NCBI RefSeq assembly: GCF_021554725.1
Contig: NZ_JAIZDP010000002.1
Location: forward strand, 62,001-126,000
DNA length: 64,000 bases
Origin: Sinomonas notoginsengisoli
Lineage (GTDB): Bacteria; Actinomycetota; Actinomycetes; Actinomycetales; Micrococcaceae
Direction of reading: 5' to 3'
This document shows, piece after piece, positions 24,133-32,532 of this stretch. The notes under the pieces were generated by a model. It saw only the letters and a program-made list of their open reading frames with translations. It had not been told where the DNA came from and did no database searches. Made by a program: the position numbers and the translations under genes. Every line of letters starts with the position of its first letter. The first letter of the stretch is position 1.

Positions 24133-24966
24133 CTAGGCGGCCACGATCGCGAGGGCGTCGAGGTCCTCGTCCTCCTCCACAGTTCCTCGATGTCCAACGG
24201 CGCCGAGGAACCCGAGTGCGGCCCCCACCTGCCCCCGGCTCACCTCGATGATCAGCGCCCCGCCCGGCGCGAGCCACTCCCCCGTGGCGGCGGCGATTCG
24301 CCGATGGAGGCCGAGACCATCGGCTCCGCCGTCCAGCGCGGTGAGCGGTTCGTGGTCACGCGCCTCCGGGGGCATGAGCGGGACCGCGCCCGAGGGGACG
24401 TAGGGCGCGTTCGCAAGGATCACGTCGGCGCGGCCACGGAGCCCAGCTGGAAGAGGCGCAAATAGGTCGCCGATGGAGACATGCCCTCCGAACGGAGCGA
24501 GATTGCGCCGCGCGAACCCGGCGGCAACCGGGTCGAGGTCTGCGGCATGGAGCTCGAACTCGCGCGGGAGCCACCCGGCAAGGGTCAGCCCGGCCGCGAC
24601 ACCCGCACCGAGGGCACCGGAACCGCAGCAGAGGTCGAGGACGGCAACCGGGCGGCCGGGGTCGTACGCGCGGTGCTCAAGGCGTTCCAGGGCGAGCCGA
24701 ACAAGCAGCTCGGAACGCCGGCGCGGGACGAACACGCCTGGCCCTACAGCAATGCGGAGCCCCGCGAACTCGGCCCACCCAAGGAGGTGCTCGAGGGGCT
24801 CCCCCGCCACGCGGAGCCGAACGAGGCGCTCAAGCTCTGGCGCGTCCGGAGCGGCGTCGAGCAGGAGGGCGGCCTCTTCCTCCGCGAACACGCAGCCGGC
24901 CGCCCGGAGGCGCGCCGCGAGAGCCCCCGCGCGCAGCTCAGCAGACTCTGGCCAAGCACTGGTCAC
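24133..24966 (-). CDS. PrmC/HemK-related protein N5-glutamine methyltransferase
   Basis: A 277-residue SAM-dependent methyltransferase related to the release-factor glutamine methylases. The N-terminal helical part ends in a FVPRRRSELLV motif. The SAM site is LDLCCGSGALG, and the catalytic strand reads NAPYVPSG followed by LMPPEARDHEP. Classical PrmC has NPPY; NAPY is typical of a separate actinobacterial subgroup whose substrate is unknown. The GTG at 24966 is preferred because an upstream ATG at 25056 would overlap the divergent dodecin gene. This is probably not the main prmC, which usually sits beside prfA. Confidence 0.8.
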   Translation of the reverse strand: MTSAWPESAELRAGALAARLRAAGCVFAEEEAALLLDAAPDAPELERLVRLRVAGEPLEHLLGWAEFAGLRIAVGPGVFVPRRRSELLVRLALERLEHRAYDPGRPVAVLDLCCGSGALGAGVAAGLTLAGWLPREFELHAADLDPVAAGFARRNLAPFGGHVSIGDLFAPLPAGLRGRADVILANAPYVPSGAVPLMPPEARDHEPLTALDGGADGLGLHRRIAAATGEWLAPGGALIIEVSRGQVGAALGFLGAVGHRGTVEEDEDLDALAIVAA

Positions 24967-25042
24967 GGGGATAGTCTGCCAGCACCCAAAGGGGCATCTG
25001 CCCCCGATGAGGCCCGCGGGCCCCCAGCTACGAGGAGGAACC

Positions 25043-25252
25043 ATGGCGAGCAACACCTACAGCATCTCGGAGATCGTCGGCACGAGCCCGGACGGCATCG
25101 ACGCGGCCATCAGGAACGGAGTGTCTGCCGCCTCGCAGACCCTGCGGAACCTCGACTGGTTCGAGGTCAAGTCGGTTCGGGGCCACCTTGAGGAGGGCGA
25201 GATCAAGGACTGGCAGGTGACGCTGAAGATCGGCTTCCGTCTCGAACGCTGA
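25043..25252 (+). CDS. Dodecin family flavin-binding protein
   Basis: A 69-residue protein with the dodecin pattern: short N-terminal strand (YSISEIVGTS), one helix (GIDAAIRNGVSAASQTLRNL), then two strands with WFEVKSVRGHLEEG and WQVTLKIGFRLE. The Trp in LDWFEV is the conserved flavin-stacking residue. Dodecins form hollow dodecamers that buffer flavin or CoA. The start has a strong ribosome site, GAGGAGGA. The gene is divergent from the PrmC-like gene. Confidence 0.92.
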   Translation: MASNTYSISEIVGTSPDGIDAAIRNGVSAASQTLRNLDWFEVKSVRGHLEEGEIKDWQVTLKIGFRLER

Positions 25253-25366
25253 CCGCCCCGTCCCGCGGACGAGGCGCCCACCGCGTGCGTGCCACGAGGG
25301 CCTCGGTGAACACCTTCGGGATGTCCGCCGGGGCCTTCGCCACGTGGGCTTCGGAATTGATCCTGC

Positions 25367-25442
25367 TGGTGGGCCCCGTGGGTTTCGAACCCACGACCCG
25401 CGGATTAAAAGTCCGCTGCTCTACCAACTGAGCTAGAGGCCC
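25367..25442 (-). tRNA. tRNA-Lys (anticodon TTT)
   Basis: The reverse strand folds as a full tRNA. Acceptor arms GGGCCTC and GGGGCCC pair with one G-U. The D-arm carries AGCTCAGTTGGTAGAGC, the anticodon loop is CTTTTAA (anticodon TTT), the T-loop is GTTCGAA, and the 3' end has an encoded CCA (complement of 25367-25369). Confidence 0.97.
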
Positions 25443-25588
25443 GTCTCGGCACGCACCGGACGGAACCACTCTATCGCAGGGCGCACACGCGGCGTCGCAC
25501 GCCCATGGGTCAGCCGACTGGGCGGGAGGGCCCGCATGTGCACCGAAGCGAAGCAGAGTACCGTACTTGGCATGGACGAGGCAGTCGC

Positions 25589-26245
25589 ATGAGCGAGAAC
25601 CCAGCATCCAGCGGATCGGAACCCTTCCGGCACCACAAGCCGAAGCCGTTCGCACCACTCGACTTCGAGCCGTTCGCTGGTGGGGCGGATCCCGCGCGCG
25701 TATCGGAGGCCGCGCACCTCGCAGCGCAGGCCCTGGTGAGCCGGGGACGCGCGAGCGAGGACCCGGAGGTGACCCGCAGGCTCGTGCGCCTGGCCGACGA
25801 GCAGGGGCTCGACGCGATCGCCGAGATGTGGTCCGAGAGCCCCGCACGCTCCCTCCCGGGAGCCCTGTGGCGTCTGTACGCCCTGCGCGCGGCCACGAAG
25901 CAGGATCCCGAGAGGATCTCCGTCTACTTCCGTGCCGGTAAGGACACCGCCCAGGTCTCCCACGTGGTGGCCGGTGTCGCCGACCCGCCCGGAGCGGATG
26001 AGCTCACGGCGATGGCGGACGCCATCCTCTCCGGCGCGTTCGACGGCGAATTCGACGTCGCGCTCGAGCGTTCGGCCGCGTTCTGCCGCGTCGTCGCACT
26101 CGGCCAGGCCACCGTCGCGGACGGCGCGGAATGGGCCAATTCCCACCATGCGACGAAGCTCACGAAGAGCGCGAACCAGCTCGTGAAGACGGCCGAAGAC
26201 CTCGAGGCGAGCGCCAAGGCCTGGCGCCGCGGGCAGCTCGACTGA
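25589..26245 (+). CDS. Conserved actinobacterial protein of unknown function
   Basis: A 218-residue soluble protein, probably all-helical, rich in Ala and Glu with no membrane segment. The first 40 residues are Pro/His/Lys-rich (FRHHKPKPFAPLDFEPF). The rest looks like stacked helices with conserved W..SPARSLPGALWRLYALR and FCRVVALG..TVADGAEWA. The start at 25589 has GAGG eight bases upstream; an in-frame ATG at 25505 lacks one. I know similar proteins from Arthrobacter-type genomes but no function. An inverted repeat GAGTCAA-GG-TTGACTC (26274-26289) follows the stop codon. Confidence 0.72.
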   Translation: MSENPASSGSEPFRHHKPKPFAPLDFEPFAGGADPARVSEAAHLAAQALVSRGRASEDPEVTRRLVRLADEQGLDAIAEMWSESPARSLPGALWRLYALRAATKQDPERISVYFRAGKDTAQVSHVVAGVADPPGADELTAMADAILSGAFDGEFDVALERSAAFCRVVALGQATVADGAEWANSHHATKLTKSANQLVKTAEDLEASAKAWRRGQLD

Positions 26246-26318
26246 GACCAGCGGGTAGCGTCCGTGGCGTCAAGAGTCAAGGTTGACTCCTCCGCGGGGA
26301 GCGAGGAACACTGGATGT

Positions 26319-26402
26319 GGCGTCGGACCGCGGCACCCCCGGGCTCCAACTTTTAGCCGCTTTGAGCGGCCATCCGCCGAGAGGCGGTCCCGGTCCGACG
26401 CC
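26319..26402. other. Multi-branched inverted repeat, candidate structured RNA or mobile palindrome
   Basis: Perfect 12-bp outer arms GGCGTCGGACCG (26319-26330) and CGGTCCGACGCC (26391-26402) enclose two further hairpins: GCCGC-TTTGA-GCGGC (26356-26370) and CCGCC-GAGA-GGCGG (26373-26386). The fold is a three-way junction on either strand. It lies in the 254-base gap before the DUF47/Pit pair, ending 97 bases before the DUF47 start. It could be a leader element, a terminator of the upstream gene, a small RNA or a REP-like dispersed palindrome. Confidence 0.55.
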
Positions 26403-26499
26403 TTAGCTTTGCCCGCACATGGACCGAACGGCCATTCAGCCCAGTCCCGTAAGATGCGAAGGGCCGGCGCCCGTCGGCCCTTCAGTGCACCGGAGATCC

Positions 26500-27117
26500 A
26501 TGAAGTTCAGGCTGTTCCCCCAGGAAACCGCGGGCCTCGAACTGCTCGCATCCATGGCCCAGCAGTCCGTCCTCGGGGTCCAGACGCTCTCGGAGATGTT
26601 CGGGGCCCGTCGCTCCGACTACGAGCAGCTCGTGGACGCCCTCATCGCCAACGACGCCCGCACGGCCGAATTCTCGCGGACCCTGCTGACCCAGCTCCGC
26701 ACGAGCTTCGTCAACCCGCTCCCCCGCGAGGACCTGCTCGTCCTGTCCGAGTCGCTGGCGCAGGCCGTGGGCCAACTGGTGGCCGTCGCCGAACTCATCC
26801 AGCTGCACGCTATCGACAGGCTTCCATCCGAAGCCGCTGACATGCTGGACATCGTCCACCGGCAAGCCGAGCTCACCACCACGGCCATGCGCTCCCTCGC
26901 TCGCCTCGAGGATCTCGAGGACTACTGGACAGACATGTCCCGACTCGCCAAACGTGCCGAGCACACGTACCGCGTGTGGAGCTCGACCGCACTGCGGGAG
27001 CTCTCGATCAGCCACTTCGCCCGGACCGTCGAGGTGGCCCGCGCTCTCCTCTCCGCCGTGCACGCCCTCCAGTCCGTCGCCGCCCAGGTCGGCCGGATCA
27101 TCGTGAGGGAGTCCTGA
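26500..27117 (+). CDS. DUF47 (PhoU-like) partner of the phosphate transporter
   Basis: A 205-residue, all-helical protein of the DUF47/TIGR00153 type: MKFRLFPQE at the start, then four long helices with acidic and hydrophobic heptads, as in PhoU. Family members sit next to Pit-type phosphate carriers and are thought to regulate them. Here the stop codon lies one base before the ATG of the Pit gene, so the two form an operon. The start at 26500 has GGAG upstream. Confidence 0.88.
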   Translation: MKFRLFPQETAGLELLASMAQQSVLGVQTLSEMFGARRSDYEQLVDALIANDARTAEFSRTLLTQLRTSFVNPLPREDLLVLSESLAQAVGQLVAVAELIQLHAIDRLPSEAADMLDIVHRQAELTTTAMRSLARLEDLEDYWTDMSRLAKRAEHTYRVWSSTALRELSISHFARTVEVARALLSAVHALQSVAAQVGRIIVRES

Positions 27118-27118
27118 C

Positions 27119-28135
27119 ATGACGCCAGCGCTCATCGGCGCGGTGCTCGTGCTGGTAGGCGTCTTCGGGTTCATCAACGGCTTCCGCGACGCGTCCATGG
27201 CCGTTGCCCTCACCGTCCGCACGCGGGCTCTCACGGCGGACGTCGCGGTCGTGCTCACTGCCGGCTTCAATGTGATGGGCCTGCTGGCGAGCGCCTGGCT
27301 GCTGAAGTTCATGGGCATCTCGCTCGTGCCCATCCCCGCGGGCAGTGGCGGCCTCACCCTGCTCGCCGCAACGCTCGTCGCGGCGTCGCTGTGGGGCCTG
27401 TTCGGTTGGTGGCGCGGCTACCCGGCCTCGTCGACCCACGCCCTCGTGGGCGGGCTCATCGGAGCGAGCGGCGGGGCTGCGCTCCTCGGCGGCCGCGGCC
27501 CGGCTGAGCTAGACCGCGTGTTCTGGCTCTCGATCGGCCTGCCCCTCGTCCTGTCCCCGCTTCTCGCGTTCGGAGCCGCGTTCTTCATCACGCCGCTGGT
27601 GACGTGGGTGGTCCGCTACTCCCAGCCGAGCCAAGTGCACTCCGGCCTCCGGGCGGCGCAGTCCGTCGGCGCGTCCATCGTGGCATTCGGCCACGGGCTG
27701 CAGGACGGGCAGCGCATCATCGCCCTCTTCGTCATCGCGGCACTGGGCTCCGATTCCGGCTACGACGCGGTCCCCGTATGGGCGGTCCTCGTGGCGGCGC
27801 TCGCCCTAGGGGCCGGCACGCTCGCGGGCGGGTGGCGCATCACCTACACCCTCAGCCACCGGCTCGTCCGCATGGATCCGCTGCGGGCCTTCGTGTCCCA
27901 GCTCGTGACGAGCGTGATGCTCGTCTTCGGCTCTCTCGGCCTGCACTGGCCACTCTCAACGTCGCACACGGTGGTCTCCTCCGTGCTCGGCGCCGGTGCG
28001 AACCAGGACTACGCGTCCGTCAATGGGCGGCTCGTGGTGCGGCTAATCCGCTTCTGGCTGCTCACACCATTGACGACGGCGGCACTCGGCCTCGTCTTTG
28101 CCCTCGCCCTCTCGCCGCTCGCGAACCTCCGGTAA
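27119..28135 (+). CDS. pit: PiT family inorganic phosphate transporter
   Basis: A 338-residue integral membrane protein of about ten segments with the duplicated PiT signature: GFINGFRDAS in the first half and GHGLQDGQRI in the second (classical GANDVANA-like sites are degenerate). It would carry metal-phosphate complexes with protons at low affinity. It is translated with the DUF47 gene and converges on pstB, so low- and high-affinity phosphate uptake genes meet tail to tail. Confidence 0.9.
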   Translation: MTPALIGAVLVLVGVFGFINGFRDASMAVALTVRTRALTADVAVVLTAGFNVMGLLASAWLLKFMGISLVPIPAGSGGLTLLAATLVAASLWGLFGWWRGYPASSTHALVGGLIGASGGAALLGGRGPAELDRVFWLSIGLPLVLSPLLAFGAAFFITPLVTWVVRYSQPSQVHSGLRAAQSVGASIVAFGHGLQDGQRIIALFVIAALGSDSGYDAVPVWAVLVAALALGAGTLAGGWRITYTLSHRLVRMDPLRAFVSQLVTSVMLVFGSLGLHWPLSTSHTVVSSVLGAGANQDYASVNGRLVVRLIRFWLLTPLTTAALGLVFALALSPLANLR

Positions 28136-28147
28136 AGGCACCCAGGA

Positions 28148-28927
28148 TCACCCGAAGCGGCCGGAGACGTAGTCCTCGGTCGACTTCTGGGAGGGGTTGT
28201 TGAAGATGGTGGTGGTGCCCGCGTACTCGATGAGCTTGCCTGGCTTGCCCGCCCCCGCGATGTTGAAGAACGCCGTCTTGTCCGACACGCGAGCGGCCTG
28301 CTGCATGTTGTGCGTGACGATCACCACCGTGTAGTTCTCCTTGAGTTCCTCGATGAGGTCCTCGATGGCGAGGGTGGAGATCGGGTCGAGGGCGGAGCAC
28401 GGCTCGTCCATGAGGATGACGTCCGGCTTCACCGCGATGGCGCGGGCGATGCAGAGGCGCTGCTGCTGGCCGCCCGAGAGCCCCGAGCCCGGCTTGTTCA
28501 GGCGGTCCTTGACCTCGTTCCAGAGGTTCGCGCCACGCAGCGACTGCTCCACGAGCGAATCCGCGTTCGACTTGGAGATCTTGCGCCCGTTGAGCTTCAC
28601 TCCCGCAAGGACGTTGTCCTTGATGGACATCGTGGGGAACGGGTTGGGGCGCTGGAAGACCATGCCGATGTGCGTCCGGACCGCGACCGGGTCCACACCA
28701 GCGCCGTACAGGTCGTCGCCGTCGAGCAGCACCTCACCCTCCACACGGGCTCCCGGGATCACCTCGTGCATCCGGTTGAGGGTGCGCAGGAACGTGGACT
28801 TCCCGCAACCCGACGGGCCGATGAAGGCGGTCACAGACTTGGGCTCGATGTTCATCGTGACGCCCTCAACGGCGCGGAAGTCGCCGTAGTAGACGTTCAG
28901 GTCCTTGACGTCGATTCGCTTGGACAT
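28148..28927 (-). CDS. pstB: Phosphate ABC transporter ATP-binding protein PstB
   Basis: A 259-residue ATPase with Walker [11 protein letters not shown]-loop in FQRPNPFP, signature LSGGQQQR, Walker [14 protein letters not shown] and the switch His in VTHNM. The FQRPNPFP and SALDPISTL segments are diagnostic for PstB. It energises high-affinity phosphate import with PstC and PstA. GAAGGAAACC is the ribosome site. It is the last gene of the pstSCAB operon; no phoU follows. Confidence 0.97.
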   Translation of the reverse strand: MSKRIDVKDLNVYYGDFRAVEGVTMNIEPKSVTAFIGPSGCGKSTFLRTLNRMHEVIPGARVEGEVLLDGDDLYGAGVDPVAVRTHIGMVFQRPNPFPTMSIKDNVLAGVKLNGRKISKSNADSLVEQSLRGANLWNEVKDRLNKPGSGLSGGQQQRLCIARAIAVKPDVILMDEPCSALDPISTLAIEDLIEELKENYTVVIVTHNMQQAARVSDKTAFFNIAGAGKPGKLIEYAGTTTIFNNPSQKSTEDYVSGRFG

Positions 28928-28973
28928 GGTTTCCTTCGTAGTCGGCCGGATTCGGCGTGGTCGGTGCGGGGCG

Positions 28974-30080
28974 TCAGCGGCCGGTCTTGGGAGCGAAGAT
29001 CCGGGCGATGAACCGGGCGATGAGGTTCAGGAGCATTACGAAGATGATCAGCACCAGGGCCGCACCCCACGCGCGCTGCGTGCTCGGGTCAGGGTTCGAC
29101 GGAGAGGTCGGGTTGAGGATCTGCGTGTAGATGAACGTCGGGAGCGAGGACATCCAGTCCGCGAAGACGTTCATGTTGATCTTCGTCGCGAACCCCGCAG
29201 TCACGAGGATGGGCGCGGTCTCGCCGATGACGCGCGCGATCGCAAGGGTCACGCCCGAGGCGATGCCTGAGATCGCGGTCGGGATCACGACCATGAGCAC
29301 CGTGCGCCACTTGCGCACGCCGAGGGCGTAGGAGGCCTCGCGCAACTCGTTCGGGACGATGCGCAGCATCTCCTCGCTCGAGCGGACCACCACGGGGATC
29401 ATGAGCACCGAGAGGGCTACGGCGGCCACAAAGCCGGTCTTGGTGCCGGGGCCCAGGATCGTGGCGAAGAACGCGGCGGCGAAGAGGCCGGCCACGATCG
29501 AGGGGATGCCCGTCATGACGTCCACGAAAAACGTGATCGCCTTCGAGAGGCGGCCGTCATTGCCGTACTCGACAAGATAGATCGAGGTCAGCAGGCCGAT
29601 CGGCACCGAGATGATCGTGGCCCAGAGCGTGATGAGCAGCGTGCCGACGAGCGAGTGGTAAATGCCGCCCAAGACCTTGGTGCCACCGTTGACCGAGGCG
29701 TTGTCCTGGATGCCGCTCACGCCGTTCATCGACGTGCCCAGGAAGCCCGGGGTCGTGAGGCCCTTCAGGCCCTCGACCAGGACGGTCCATATGACTGAGA
29801 TGAGCGGGAGGAGGGCGATCAGGAACGCCCCTACAACGAGGCACGTGGCGAGCTTGTCCTTGGCCTTGCGGGGCCCCTCGACCGCGGCGCTCCACCCCAC
29901 GTACACGATCGTGAACGCGATGGCGGCGAAGATGCCCCAGCCGAACAGCGTGAAGCCGATGAGGGAGGCGAGGGCGGCGCCCACCACGAGCGCGACCACG
30001 AGCGCGACCCAGGGGGCAAAGCGCGGCAGCCGGTTGCGTGTCAGCGCCGAGCTACGGCGCGGGGATACGGCGATGGCCAT
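28974..30080 (-). CDS. pstA: Phosphate ABC transporter permease PstA
   Basis: A 368-residue inner-membrane permease. The N-terminus has an actinobacterial extension with two or three extra membrane segments before the conserved six-segment core. The EAA-type loop [18 protein letters not shown] and the [15 protein letters not shown] segment are typical of PstA. Only one base separates its ATG from the PstC stop codon, so translation is probably coupled. Confidence 0.96.
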   Translation of the reverse strand: MAIAVSPRRSSALTRNRLPRFAPWVALVVALVVGAALASLIGFTLFGWGIFAAIAFTIVYVGWSAAVEGPRKAKDKLATCLVVGAFLIALLPLISVIWTVLVEGLKGLTTPGFLGTSMNGVSGIQDNASVNGGTKVLGGIYHSLVGTLLITLWATIISVPIGLLTSIYLVEYGNDGRLSKAITFFVDVMTGIPSIVAGLFAAAFFATILGPGTKTGFVAAVALSVLMIPVVVRSSEEMLRIVPNELREASYALGVRKWRTVLMVVIPTAISGIASGVTLAIARVIGETAPILVTAGFATKINMNVFADWMSSLPTFIYTQILNPTSPSNPDPSTQRAWGAALVLIIFVMLLNLIARFIARIFAPKTGR

Positions 30081-30081
30081 G

Positions 30082-31098
30082 TCAGTTCGCTCCCGAGAAT
30101 TCCTTGTGGCGGCTGATGACCCAGCGCGCGATGACGTTGACCGCGAGAGTGATCACGAACAGCACGAGGCCCGCCGCGATGAGCGTGCTGAGGCTGAGCC
30201 CGGAGGCCTCGGGGAAGTTCAGGGCGATCTCAGCGGCGATCGTCTGGTTCCCCGACTTGATGAGGCTGGCGATGAGCGGCCCCGAGGAGAGGACGAGCGC
30301 GACGGCCATGGTCTCACCGAGGGCGCGCCCCAGGCCGAGCATGATCGCGCTGATCAGGCCGGGCCGGGCGAATGGGAAGACGGTCATGCGGACCATCTCC
30401 CAACGGGTCGCACCGAGCGCGAGTGCGGCTTCCTCGTGGAGCTTGGGCGTCTGGAGGAAGATCTCGCGCGCGATCGAGGTGATGATGGGAATGATCATGA
30501 CGGCGAGGACGATCGCGGCCGTCAGGATGGTCTTGCCCGTGGCCGAGGCCGGGCCGCTGAAGGCCGGCATCCAGCCGAGGGTCGAGGCCAGCCAGATGTA
30601 GCCGGGTACTACAGCGGGGGCGACGAACAGGATGCCCCACGCGCCGAAGACGACTGAGGGGATGGCCGCGAGCAGGTCAATCACGTAGCCGAGGATCTGG
30701 GCAAGGCCACGCGGGGCGTAGTGGGAGATGAAAAGCGCCACGCCGATCGAGATGGGGGTCGCGAGGACGAGCGCTATGGCAGCGGCGATCACCGTGCCGA
30801 TGACAAGGGGAACGATGTAGGCCCAGAAGCCCTTGCCACCCGCAACCTGGTCCTGGGGGGCGACGAGGGCAGGGAACGCCTGGGCAATGAGGAAGACCGC
30901 GACGGCAAACAGGACCACAAGGATGATCACGCCAGCCGTGACTGCCGCTCCGGAGAAGATCCGGTCCCCGGCGGCTCCGCTGCCGGCGCCGAACGTGCGG
31001 CTGGCGCCGGACTCATCGGAGTTCTTGTTGGTCTGGGTTGTGGTCACATCCGGTCCCTTGAGAATGGCTTCGGGATACCTGTCGTCGGTTCTCGTCAT
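30082..31098 (-). CDS. pstC: Phosphate ABC transporter permease PstC
   Basis: A 338-residue permease with six membrane segments. YVIDLLAAIPSVVFGAWG and EEAALALGATRWEMVRMTVFP are PstC hallmarks. The ATG at 31098 has GGAGG ten bases upstream; an in-frame GTG at 31047 with AAGGGA upstream is an alternative and would shorten the cytoplasmic N-terminus by 17 residues. It follows pstS after 78 bases. Confidence 0.95.
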   Translation of the reverse strand: MTRTDDRYPEAILKGPDVTTTQTNKNSDESGASRTFGAGSGAAGDRIFSGAAVTAGVIILVVLFAVAVFLIAQAFPALVAPQDQVAGGKGFWAYIVPLVIGTVIAAAIALVLATPISIGVALFISHYAPRGLAQILGYVIDLLAAIPSVVFGAWGILFVAPAVVPGYIWLASTLGWMPAFSGPASATGKTILTAAIVLAVMIIPIITSIAREIFLQTPKLHEEAALALGATRWEMVRMTVFPFARPGLISAIMLGLGRALGETMAVALVLSSGPLIASLIKSGNQTIAAEIALNFPEASGLSLSTLIAAGLVLFVITLAVNVIARWVISRHKEFSGAN

Positions 31099-31176
31099 CT
31101 TGTCATGGCCTCCGGTACTCAGCGCAATGCCCGCCCCGGCCGGAATCGGTCGAGGCGGGCGGCGCCGTGCGGATGA

Positions 31177-32295
31177 TTAGGACTTGACCTTGATCGAATC
31201 AATCGCGGTCTTCGCCTTGCCTGCGAGGGCCGAGGAGAGCGGAGCGCTCTTCGCGGCAGAGGCGGCGGCCTTCTGGCCGGCGTCCGAGACGACGTAGGTC
31301 TCCCAGGCCTTCACGAGGTCAGTCGTGGCCTGATCCTTGTAGGTGGTGCAGACCACGTGGTACGAGACGAGAACGATCGGGTATGCCGAGGCGTCCTTCG
31401 GCGCGCGGTCGAGGTTGAGCGCGAGGTCGTTGGTCGCGCGACCCTCGGCAGGCTTGGAGAGCTCGACAGCCTTGGCAGCGCCCTCGGCGGAGAGCGGCAC
31501 GAACTTGTCGCCGACCTTGACGTTGGCCTTGCCCAGCGAGCCCGTCACGGCGGAGTCGTCGGCGTAGGCGAAGGCGCCGGGGGTGTCGGTGACGGTCTTG
31601 ACGACGCCCGAGGTGCCCTTGGCGTTCTCGCCCGGGAGCGAGGCAGGCCAGGTCTGGGAGGACTTGTCCTTCCAGACGTTCGGGGCGGCCTTGGCCAGGT
31701 AGTCGGTGAAGTTCTCGGTGGTGCCCGAGTCGTCAGAGCGGTGAACCGGGGTGATCTTCAGGTCAGGCAGGTTGGCGCTGCCGTTGTCCGCCTTGATGGC
31801 CGGATCGTTCCAGTTGGTGATCTCGCCCCGGAACATCTTGGCGATCGTATCCGCCGTCAGGTTGAGGTCCTTGACACCGCTGACGTTGTAGGTCACGGCG
31901 ATTGGGGAGATGTAGACCGGGATGTCGAGCGCACCGTCGGGGCCGCAGACGGCCTGGGCGGACTTGAGCTCCTCCGCCTTCATCGCGGCGTCGGAGCCGG
32001 CGAACTGGCTCGCACCAGAGATGAAGGTCTTGCGGCCGGCGCCGGAGCCGTCCGGGGAGTACTGGACGGTGACGCCCTGGTTGGATGCGGTGAAGCCCTG
32101 CTTCCACGCGTCGATGGCCGAGGCCTGGGCGCTCGAGCCGGTGCCGGTGAGGGTGCCGGTGACCTTGGGGCCGGAGGAGGCCGAGCCGGTGTTGGTGGTG
32201 CCAGCGGCGTTGTCCGAACCGCAGGCGGAAAGCGCAAGAGCGCCAGCTGCGACGACAGCGACGGCCGAGAGGCGGCCGATACGGAGAGCCTTCAC
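31177..32295 (-). CDS. pstS: Phosphate-binding lipoprotein PstS
   Basis: A 372-residue substrate-binding protein. The start is a GTG at 32295 with GGAAGGGG upstream; a longer frame reaches 32508 but the lipoprotein signal MKALRIGRLS-type peptide with lipobox LSAC begins here. The mature protein has GTGSSAQ and DGSGAGRKTF phosphate-contact loops and the late SYHVVCTTYKD segment typical of PstS. It delivers phosphate to PstCAB. A PHO-box-like direct repeat lies 87-108 bases upstream. Confidence 0.95.
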   Translation of the reverse strand: MKALRIGRLSAVAVVAAGALALSACGSDNAAGTTNTGSASSGPKVTGTLTGTGSSAQASAIDAWKQGFTASNQGVTVQYSPDGSGAGRKTFISGASQFAGSDAAMKAEELKSAQAVCGPDGALDIPVYISPIAVTYNVSGVKDLNLTADTIAKMFRGEITNWNDPAIKADNGSANLPDLKITPVHRSDDSGTTENFTDYLAKAAPNVWKDKSSQTWPASLPGENAKGTSGVVKTVTDTPGAFAYADDSAVTGSLGKANVKVGDKFVPLSAEGAAKAVELSKPAEGRATNDLALNLDRAPKDASAYPIVLVSYHVVCTTYKDQATTDLVKAWETYVVSDAGQKAAASAAKSAPLSSALAGKAKTAIDSIKVKS

Positions 32296-32381
32296 GAAGA
32301 TGTGCCCCTTCCAGGGTGGTTGAGTGCGTACAAGCCGTACTGAAGTCGAAGCTAGAGCCGACAGGTAAAGAGTTTGCTCGG

Positions 32382-32403
32382 CAAGGGTTAACGAAAGATG
32401 AAC
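32382..32403 (-). promoter_or_regulatory. PHO-box-like direct repeat upstream of pstS
   Basis: On the minus strand GTTCATCTTTC (32403-32393) is followed immediately by GTTAACCCTTG (32392-32382), two 11-base direct repeats of the form GTTnAyCnTT. This matches the layout of PhoP boxes described in Streptomyces and Corynebacterium. It sits in the divergent region between pstS and the FUSC gene, so phosphate starvation control of pstSCAB is likely. Confidence 0.6.
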
Positions 32404-32532
32404 GGCGCGAGGATGGAGTGTGACGCCGCGGCGTCCGGCTTTGCCATCTTCGTCACATGTGACTAGGGGAACACTGCACCAGCAGTGGGCAGCGCACAGG
32501 TGAACCACGCGGACCTCCCTAGACTTCCCTGT

